Position numbers and translations under genes: made by a program. A stretch of 8,233 nucleotides of DNA from JBFFSQ01 sp041572275. Its GTDB lineage: Bacteria; Pseudomonadota; Gammaproteobacteria; SZUA-229. Location of the stretch: assembly GCA_041572275.1 (NCBI GenBank), contig JBFFSQ010000132.1, positions 1 to 8,233 on the forward strand, written 5' to 3'. Numbering within the stretch: position 1 is the stretch's first letter; every line of letters starts with the position of its first letter. The notes under the pieces are model-generated. The model saw nothing but the letters and a program-made list of their open reading frames with translations, was not told where the DNA came from and searched no databases. Positions 1-4,767 of this stretch are shown here, one piece after another.

Positions 1-1994
1 AAGCCTTGAGTAACACCAACCACATCATCATTTTTGGCCATCTCATTTAATATAATAGAAAATTCATCACCGCCCAGGCGGGCCAGGGTATCGGTTTGAC
101 GAATCTGACTCTTTAGGCGCCGAGCAACTTCTACCAGTAGTTCATCACCGACTTTATGCCCCATTGAATCATTGATACTTTTGAAATGATCCAGATCGAT
201 AAACAGAACCGCAATCTTGGTCTCATTACGCTCTGCCTGTTTGATGGACTGTTTAAGACGGTCATCAAATAGAAAGCGATTCGGTAGATCAGTGAGTGGG
301 TCGTGATGGGCTTGATAGTGCAGTATATCTTTCTGATTTCTTAATTCATCCTGAATGAGACGTCGCTTCTTGATTTCTAGAGAGAGTGAAATTGCATTTA
401 CTACAGAGCCTGCAAACTCCTGCTCATCCGGCTGCCATGATTTCTGCTCTCCCACTTTTTCATAACAGATCAAGCCGACGACCTTACCTTCCTGAACAAT
501 CGGCAAATCCATCATTGAATAGATATCTAACGGCTTAAGATAGCACTCAATAAATTCACGAGTTCGTGCATCTTCTCTGGCATTATCAGCCACCAGCATT
601 TTGCCTGTGAATATAGCCTTAAAGTACTCAGGATAGTCATTCTCTGCCAGCACTGCACCACTTTCATGTGTGTTTGAGGTACTTAAATATAAATCAGTAC
701 ACGTCATTCGTGTTTCATCATCGCTTAACAACCAGATACTGACACGTTCAATGTGTAATGCTTTTGCAGATAACTCAGTCGCTTTATTAATCGTTACATT
801 ATCATCCTGATAATCTACTTTTGACCATTCCAGCAATGCTCGTTGATAATCTTCTTTTCTTTCCAGAACATTCTGTATTTTAATAATATTCTCATTAACC
901 ACCTCAGCCATAACAGAGATTTCATCATGTCCCTGCACCACAATAGGTTGCGCTGTTTCTTGCTGCTGATTGAGATATTGAAAGAAATTCAACAGTCCAT
1001 TTTGAAATGAATCTATAACAATTGAAATTGATCTGGCTATTACTGAACCAAATAGTATTCCTAATAAAATCGTGACTGCACTTACAACGACAAGGGTCAT
1101 CGCAACAGCATTACGCTTCTCCGACATATGGTTTATAGACTTCTTGGCCGATTCGATAGCGCTGGCGATAACACTATTCCCTAGCAGCTTCATTTTAGGC
1201 AAGACCTCTAAAACCAATTGCTTGTTGAGGTTTGCCCAAAACATCATAGCGCTTTCATATGCCCGAGCTGATGCATCAAAATTATCCAGCTTTTCAAATT
1301 CAAATGCCTGGTCTGATAATCCCTTTAAGCGCATCCATTCACTCATCATAAACTGGTAATCATGTTTGAAGGATTCAAATACCGCAGCATCCGGACTTAA
1401 ACGATATTTCTTTTCATGCAATCGTGTAACATACGTGTATTGCCAGATATTTGATCCGTTATTTATTTTTTCGATGGTCTTCTGAGACAGTTTCTGTTTA
1501 ATTTCCACACGCTTGGATTCTACATACTCCTGAATCTGCAGCGTAATGTACTCACCCTCTGCTTCAAGTATATTGGCCTGTTTATTTAATTCCGTTAATA
1601 ATGACACCCCTCTTAAATACAGCGTTTTGTATTCATCTGTTGATTGACGAATTTTCTGCAAATTCTTAAGCACATCATCAGCTGCAACACCATCAATCTG
1701 ATTCAATATCAAATAAATTTCATCCACGTTCTTCATGGCATCATCATAGGCCTGATTAGCAGCCTCGAAGTTATACACTGAACCATTGGCATTTAAACGA
1801 TACCTCTGCTCTTCAAGTATCAATTTACTGGTATAGCGTTCGATTTCGGTGGAAAAAATTAGGTGATCAAGTTCTGTACGAATTGCACTCAGACCATTAT
1901 TGGACACAAACGATAGAATTAGTGCAACTATCACAATTAACAATACGAGTAAGTAAGTTTTATTTTTTATTGATAATCGATTGCTAATATTCAT
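1..1994 (-). CDS. Membrane-bound diguanylate cyclase with helical periplasmic sensor, GAF and GGDEF domains (3' end cut by window edge)
   Basis: Reading the minus strand from the ATG at 1994 gives 664 uninterrupted codons running off the window edge. A transmembrane helix at about residues 13-31 and a second at about 297-320 enclose an almost wholly helical periplasmic region of about 265 residues. After the second helix come a HAMP-like stretch (DEISVMAE, about 321-375), a GAF domain (about 385-540) and a GGDEF domain starting near HDPLTDLPNR (564-573). The catalytic GGDEF is intact at 641-645, with metal-site residues in FIDLDHFKSIND. RQTD at 632-635 is the inhibitory I-site (RxxD) in its usual place. 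It should therefore make c-di-GMP from two GTP and be product-inhibited. The periplasmic part resembles an HBM ligand-binding domain: two related segments, ILEEQRYRL (59-67) and RLHEKKYRL (191-199). AGGGAG lies 10 nt before the ATG. The end is not visible, so an added C-terminal EAL domain is possible. Activity is well supported; the sensor class is inference. Confidence 0.93.
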   Translation of the reverse strand, partial: MNISNRLSIKNKTYLLVLLIVIVALILSFVSNNGLSAIRTELDHLIFSTEIERYTSKLILEEQRYRLNANGSVYNFEAANQAYDDAMKNVDEIYLILNQIDGVAADDVLKNLQKIRQSTDEYKTLYLRGVSLLTELNKQANILEAEGEYITLQIQEYVESKRVEIKQKLSQKTIEKINNGSNIWQYTYVTRLHEKKYRLSPDAAVFESFKHDYQFMMSEWMRLKGLSDQAFEFEKLDNFDASARAYESAMMFWANLNKQLVLEVLPKMKLLGNSVIASAIESAKKSINHMSEKRNAVAMTLVVVSAVTILLGILFGSVIARSISIVIDSFQNGLLNFFQYLNQQQETAQPIVVQGHDEISVMAEVVNENIIKIQNVLERKEDYQRALLEWSKVDYQDDNVTINKATELSAKALHIERVSIWLLSDDETRMTCTDLYLSTSNTHESGAVLAENDYPEYFKAIFTGKMLVADNAREDARTREFIECYLKPLDIYSMMDLPIVQEGKVVGLICYEKVGEQKSWQPDEQEFAGSVVNAISLSLEIKKRRLIQDELRNQKDILHYQAHHDPLTDLPNRFLFDDRLKQSIKQAERNETKIAVLFIDLDHFKSINDSMGHKVGDELLVEVARRLKSQIRQTDTLARLGGDEFSIILNEMAKNDDVVGVTQG

Positions 1995-2164
1995 CCTGTT
2001 TAAACTCCCTCTGCGCTCAAAGCACTAACTCATACCTCTGTCTAAATTTTGTTGTCAATTGTTGAATAGTGAGTATAGACTGATTATTGCCAATAATAAT
2101 TTGGCCGCTATGTGTTGAACTTAAAAACTCAACAATTGATTTGTATTTATAAAGGAGAGAGTTA
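1995..2164. promoter_or_regulatory. Divergent intergenic region with nested inverted repeats (candidate shared operator/promoter region)
   Basis: This 170-bp AT-rich gap separates the starts of the diguanylate cyclase (minus) and the 169-residue gene (plus), so both promoters must lie here or nearby. It holds a perfect 11-bp inverted repeat, TCAATTGTTGA at 2055-2065 and its reverse complement at 2129-2139, with centres 74 bp apart. Between the arms sits a 15-bp palindrome, ATTATTG-C-CAATAAT, at 2083-2097. The hexamer TGTTGA occurs at 2060-2065 and 2113-2118 and inverted at 2129-2134. TATACT on the minus strand (2072-2077) could be a -10 for the cyclase, but I find no convincing -35 for either gene. 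The spaced dyads are what a looping or dimeric regulator would use. That is inference; the repeats themselves are plain. Confidence 0.45.
2151..2157 (+). promoter_or_regulatory. Strong Shine-Dalgarno for the 169-residue protein
   Basis: AAAGGAG lies 7 nt before the ATG at 2165, a near-ideal ribosome binding site that fixes the start of the downstream gene. Confidence 0.8.
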
Positions 2165-2674
2165 ATGGAAATTAATGCTTTGCCTAAATACGACATGAGC
2201 GATAACCCCACAAACTGTTGCCCTCGCTTCAATTCAGAGGGCTGGGACGAACAAGAACTGCACTTTAAAGATAAACTATTTGTAAAAGCCAAGACCAGAA
2301 GCATTTTCCATATCCCCATCAATATGGGCTCTGTCTTTCCTAAAACATTAAGTGCCATTGAAAATGCAGATGCCATGAGTGAGGACAATTTTCTCGTTTT
2401 ATCCCGCGACCCAAGTCCATGGACAGGCGAACACTTTTTCGCAGTCACTCATGATGTTCCTGATCAGGAAATGGCGCATCTAAGCGGTCATTTTTTAACG
2501 AAAATATTCGAAGGACCCTATAAAGATGCGCCCAAAATGGAAAAAGAAATGGAAAACTTTGTTCGTAACCAGGGAAAGAAGGTAAAGAAAACCTATTTTT
2601 TCTACACTACATGTCCCAAGTGTGCGAAATACTACGGTAAAAATTACATGGTTGCTGTAGCCGAAATCGAATAA
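2165..2674 (+). CDS. Conserved protein of unknown function, possible GyrI-like fold with Cys pairs
   Basis: A 169-residue soluble protein with no signal peptide or membrane segment. The start is fixed by a strong Shine-Dalgarno. It has four cysteines in two pairs: C18-C19 (NCCPRF) near the N-terminus and C150/C153 in TTCPKCAKYYGKN near the C-terminus. These could bind a metal or form a redox pair. The central LSGHFLTKIFEGPYKDAPKMEKEM, split as LSGHFLTKIF and EGPYKDAPKMEKEM, followed by a late KTYFFYT strand, recalls the GPY and aromatic-strand pattern of GyrI-like small-molecule-binding domains. I regard that as a weak resemblance. The whole looks like a conserved small bacterial and archaeal family that databases tend to label only vaguely (for example as a hydrolase), but no catalytic motif is visible. 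It is transcribed away from the diguanylate cyclase and converges on the DUF3562-like gene. That it is a real gene is likely from its RBS and its highly structured sequence; function is unknown. Confidence 0.85.
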   Translation: MEINALPKYDMSDNPTNCCPRFNSEGWDEQELHFKDKLFVKAKTRSIFHIPINMGSVFPKTLSAIENADAMSEDNFLVLSRDPSPWTGEHFFAVTHDVPDQEMAHLSGHFLTKIFEGPYKDAPKMEKEMENFVRNQGKKVKKTYFFYTTCPKCAKYYGKNYMVAVAEIE

Positions 2675-2696
2675 TCAACTGAGTTTTCTAGCCACA

Positions 2697-2732
2697 TGTA
2701 GGGTGGATTTGTAAAAAGCTATCCGCTCTACA
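2697..2732. repeat. 12-bp stem hairpin between convergent genes (REP-like element or weak terminator)
   Basis: TGTAGGGTGGAT (2697-2708) and ATCCGCTCTACA (2721-2732) form a 12-bp stem with ten Watson-Crick and two G-U pairs in plus-strand RNA, around a 12-nt loop. It lies 22 nt after the stop of the plus-strand gene and 40 nt past the stop of the minus-strand gene. Neither side carries a run of T, so it is not a classic intrinsic terminator. The GTAGGGTGGAT arm resembles the start of dispersed palindromic elements common in gammaproteobacterial intergenic spaces. Only one copy is visible here. Confidence 0.5.
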
Positions 2733-2772
2733 CTTAGCAAGCATTGAATGCTCATACATTTATCAGCAAATA

Positions 2773-2997
2773 CTATTTTGATGTGATTAACTTCGATTTA
2801 TATAGAAATTCTTTAACATGCCGTGTCACTAAAACGGATAAAAAATTTTTTAATCTTGATGTTTTTTGAAGGTCTTTCAACTCACCTTCATAGATTTCCC
2901 GAATAAGTGCTTCTTTGAGCTTATAATGATCAGCAATAGAGTGAATGGCTTTTGAGTGTTGCTGATACTCTTTCTCGGAACGATATAGAACATACAT
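2773..2997 (-). CDS. Small DUF3562-like protein
   Basis: A 74-residue, highly charged, helical protein without signal peptide or membrane segment. The core pattern, AIHSIADHYKL then IREIYEGEL then RLKNFLSVLVTRHVKEFL (about residues 17-65), fits what I recall of DUF3562: an Ile-Ala helix, an Arg-Glu-Ile-Tyr turn, and a final FLxVLxxRxVxExL helix. DUF3562 proteins are about this length and have no established function. The start at 2997 is supported by GGGGAAG 5 nt upstream. Its upstream DNA carries a PhoB-box-like array and a perfect 18-bp palindrome, so it may be phosphate-regulated. It is separated from lysA by more than 300 bp and is unlikely to be in that operon. The family call is from pattern memory and moderately confident. 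Confidence 0.7.
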   Translation of the reverse strand: MYVLYRSEKEYQQHSKAIHSIADHYKLKEALIREIYEGELKDLQKTSRLKNFLSVLVTRHVKEFLYKSKLITSK

Positions 2998-3013
2998 AAT
3001 AACTTCCCCAAAA

Positions 3014-3031
3014 ATTTACATACATGTAAAT
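3014..3031. promoter_or_regulatory. Perfect 18-bp palindrome, candidate operator or leader hairpin
   Basis: ATTTACAT-AC-ATGTAAAT is a perfect inverted repeat with 8-bp arms and a 2-bp centre. It begins 17 nt upstream of the DUF3562-like ATG, just outside its Shine-Dalgarno. It has the size and symmetry of a binding site for a dimeric repressor. As RNA, the 2-nt centre would force a few inner pairs open, so a DNA site is more likely than a hairpin. Confidence 0.45.
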
Positions 3032-3078
3032 GGTATCTCTATCTAGCCAGCCCAATTTTCATTTACAGCCAGCTAGAG

Positions 3079-3092
3079 CCGATTCATATCGG
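3079..3092. repeat. Small hairpin in the DUF3562 leader
   Basis: CCGAT-TCAT-ATCGG gives a perfect 5-bp stem with a 4-nt loop. It would lie within the untranslated leader if transcription starts at the PhoB-like promoter near 3116. No T-tract follows, so it is not an obvious terminator. Confidence 0.3.
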
Positions 3093-3122
3093 GAGGGGGG
3101 GTGTGAGAAGGCTTCAATAAAT

Positions 3123-3167
3123 ATTGTATAGAAGAAAGATGACATTACTTTGACATTTTTATTACAG
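3123..3167 (-). promoter_or_regulatory. PhoB-box-like triple repeat with -10 element, reading toward the DUF3562-like gene
   Basis: On the plus strand three 7-mers occur at exact 11-bp intervals: ATGACAT (3139-3145), TTGACAT (3150-3156) and ATTACAG (3161-3167). On the minus strand these read CTGTAAT, ATGTCAA and ATGTCAT with 4-bp AT-rich spacers AAAA and AGTA. The known Pho box is two or more CTGTCAT repeats at 11-bp period with AT-rich spacers. Ten nt beyond the last repeat is TACAAT (3128-3123, minus), one mismatch from TATAAT and at the distance expected when PhoB replaces a -35. Transcription would start near 3116 and leave a leader of about 120 nt before the ATG at 2997. The geometry is visible; PhoB control is inference. 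Confidence 0.45.
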
Positions 3168-3231
3168 AAAAAAAGCGGCATATACTGATACAGTCACTTG
3201 CCACACGTAATTTAAACCACTGTAAGACATA

Positions 3232-3258
3232 GGACAGATAGGCCTGGCTAATCCGTCC
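3232..3258. repeat. Imperfect hairpin downstream of lysA
   Basis: GGACAGAT (3232-3239) and ATCCGTCC (3251-3258) pair at seven of eight positions, with extra inner G-C pairs. It lies 63 nt past the lysA stop. No T-run follows in the lysA direction, so it could be a 3'-end structure or a Rho-dependent end rather than a standard intrinsic terminator. Confidence 0.3.
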
Positions 3259-3321
3259 TCCTCTTTATAAACCCAGCACCCTGGACATTCTGCATCTGCA
3301 ATTGTGAATCAATCCTTCAGA

Positions 3322-4569
3322 CTACGCACCGATAACTGTTTCACCTTCGAGTAACTGATCCAGAGTCTCACGGCGACGAATGACATGAACACTATCACCG
3401 TCCACCATCAGCTCTACCGCTCGCGGCCGAGTGTTGTAGTTCGAGCTCATGCTAAAGCCATAGGCACCGGATGATTTCACGGCCAGGACATCACCCTGTT
3501 CAAGCATCAGTTCGCGATCTTTACCAAGAAAGTCACCGGTCTCACATACCGGCCCTACCAGGTCATAAAGCTTTCCTTTTCCGCTACGAGGCAGTACCGG
3601 CACAATCGCCTGCCAGGCACTGTAGAGGGCAGGGCGCATCAGATCATTCATGGCCGCATCAATGATGGCAAAGTTTTTTTCTGCGGTGTGCTTGAGATAC
3701 AGCACCTCGGTAAGGAGGATACCTGCATTACCCGCTATGGCACGTCCAGGCTCGATCAATATTTCCAGCTTACGCTCTCCCAGCTCGGCCATCAGTGCCT
3801 GTATCTGTTCAGTCGGTGATGGTGGTGTTTCATCGCGATAACAGATCCCCAGGCCACCGCCCAGATCCAGATGATGCAGTTCAATGCCTTTTGCACTGAG
3901 CTGGTCAATCAATTCAAGTACGCGCTTAAGCGCGTCGACAAAGGGCGCAACCTGGGTCAGCTGGGAGCCAATATGACAGTCGATACCCTGCAGGTTCACA
4001 TTTGCCATGGTGCTGGCACGCTCATACACAGCCACGGCCTGATCATGGGCGATGCCGAATTTGTTTTCTTTTAATCCGGTCGAGATATAGGGATGGGTTT
4101 GTGCATCCACATCGGGATTAACCCGTAGAGATACCGGTGCCTGTACACCCAGCTCAGCTGCTACCTGATTAAGGACTTCCAGCTCGGCTTCTGATTCAAC
4201 ATTGAAACAGCGAATACCGGCTTCCAGTGCAACTCGCATTTCATCACGGCGCTTACCCACACCAGAAAAGACGATATTTCCTGCCTTACCACCGGCTTTC
4301 AACACGCGATGTAACTCACCCACGGAGACAATATCAAAACCTGAACCTAGACGTGCCAGTACATTGAGTACCGCCAATGAAGAATTGGCTTTCACTGCAT
4401 AACACACCAGGTGCGGATGCTGTCCGAGGGCATCATCAAAAGCCTTCCAGTGGCGCTCCAAGGTTGCTCTGGAATAGACATAAGCCGGTGTGCCATACTC
4501 ATGGGCAAGGGCCTGAAGATCAACGTTTTCCGCACACAGGCGATTATTCTTGTATTCAAAAAAATCCAT
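3322..4569 (-). CDS. lysA: Diaminopimelate decarboxylase LysA
   Basis: A 415-residue, full-length PLP enzyme that decarboxylates meso-diaminopimelate to L-lysine, the last step of lysine synthesis, in the cytoplasm as a dimer. The N-terminal alanine-racemase-type barrel carries the PLP lysine K60 in YAVKAN, HIGSQ at 199-203, the phosphate-binding GGG at 237-239 and EPGR at 273-276. The C-terminal beta domain has the active-site CETGD (342-346), completing the site from the other subunit, and GAYGFSMSSNYNTRPR with Y378. All key residues are present. The start at 4569 gives the usual family N-terminus (DFFEYKNNRLCAENV). No strong Shine-Dalgarno precedes it, and the lptM stop is only 18 nt upstream, so translation is probably coupled. 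dapF, often next in gammaproteobacteria, does not follow. Confidence 0.98.
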   Translation of the reverse strand: MDFFEYKNNRLCAENVDLQALAHEYGTPAYVYSRATLERHWKAFDDALGQHPHLVCYAVKANSSLAVLNVLARLGSGFDIVSVGELHRVLKAGGKAGNIVFSGVGKRRDEMRVALEAGIRCFNVESEAELEVLNQVAAELGVQAPVSLRVNPDVDAQTHPYISTGLKENKFGIAHDQAVAVYERASTMANVNLQGIDCHIGSQLTQVAPFVDALKRVLELIDQLSAKGIELHHLDLGGGLGICYRDETPPSPTEQIQALMAELGERKLEILIEPGRAIAGNAGILLTEVLYLKHTAEKNFAIIDAAMNDLMRPALYSAWQAIVPVLPRSGKGKLYDLVGPVCETGDFLGKDRELMLEQGDVLAVKSSGAYGFSMSSNYNTRPRAVELMVDGDSVHVIRRRETLDQLLEGETVIGA

Positions 4570-4587
4570 GGTGAAACTTAACTCTAG

Positions 4588-4722
4588 TTACTTGTTATTG
4601 TGCTGTTCTGTCTGTTCGGGCAAATACAGATCACCGGTTTTGCCACAGGATGATAATAGACTGGATAATGACAATAGTGCGACGACCAGTAGCAGGACGC
4701 CATTTGCCCAACAGAATTTCAT
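4588..4722 (-). CDS. lptM: LptM (YifL)-type small lipoprotein
   Basis: A 44-residue ORF with a hydrophobic signal sequence (VLLLVVALLSLSSLL) ending in a lipobox L-S-S-C with the lipidated cysteine at C26. It is followed at once by GKTGDLYLPEQ, matching the CGxxGPLYxP signature of the LptM/YifL family encoded just upstream of lysA in gammaproteobacteria. In Escherichia coli LptM is an outer-membrane lipoprotein that helps mature the LptDE lipopolysaccharide translocon. The polar tail (TEQHNNK) is short. The position 18 nt before lysA is the classic one and supports an lptM-lysA operon. GAGAAG lies 4 nt before the ATG as a modest RBS. Identification rests on lipobox, signature and synteny together. 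Confidence 0.92.
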   Translation of the reverse strand: MKFCWANGVLLLVVALLSLSSLLSSCGKTGDLYLPEQTEQHNNK

Positions 4723-4767
4723 AACACTTCTCTAAGTTTTAACGCGAACATAGTATTATCCTATCTT
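4723..4767. promoter_or_regulatory. Compact divergent promoter region between lptM-lysA and the kinase-regulator pair
   Basis: Only 45 bp separate the two opposed start codons. On the plus strand TATTAT (4754-4759) is a fair -10 placed 8 nt before the kinase ATG, and no purine-rich ribosome binding site exists in between, so the kinase message may be leaderless. On the minus strand TACTAT (4755-4750) could be the -10 for lptM, giving a leader of about 20 nt. The two would overlap and compete. No good -35 is visible for either. Confidence 0.35.

Larger units (their letters stand above)
2998..3321. other. 324-base intergenic region without a gene; regulatory elements only
   Basis: I find no start codon with a usable RBS leading to a plausible protein on either strand. 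The region holds, from the DUF3562-like gene toward lysA: a perfect palindrome (3014-3031), a small inverted repeat TCTAGC/GCTAGA (3042-3047 and 3072-3077), a short hairpin (3079-3092), a run of seven G (3094-3100), a -10-like element (3123-3128), three PhoB-like repeats (3139-3167) and an imperfect hairpin (3232-3258). It must contain the DUF3562 gene promoter and the lysA 3' untranslated end. Confidence 0.6.

Noticed and set aside
1072..1359. 95-residue plus-strand ORF
   Set aside because: It is antisense to the open reading frame of the diguanylate cyclase and has no RBS or domain.
2017..2448. 143-residue minus-strand ORF
   Set aside because: It overlaps the 169-residue plus-strand gene, which has a strong Shine-Dalgarno and a structured protein. 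The antisense product has no recognisable domain and would run through the divergent promoter region.
2740..2752. AGCAT-TGA-ATGCT hairpin as a terminator
   Set aside because: The stem is only 5 bp and no T-run follows on either strand.
3150..3186. Plus-strand promoter TTGACA (3150-3155) with TATACT (3181-3186)
   Set aside because: The spacer is 25 bp, too long for a sigma-70 promoter, and no gene follows on the plus strand. TTGACA is better explained as part of the 11-bp repeats.
3181..3210. Minus-strand TGGCA near 3199 as a sigma-54 promoter
   Set aside because: The -12 half (TTGCW) is absent at the required spacing.
4550..4735. 61-residue plus-strand ORF over the lptM region
   Set aside because: It is antisense to lptM, whose lipobox and family signature are clear on the minus strand.
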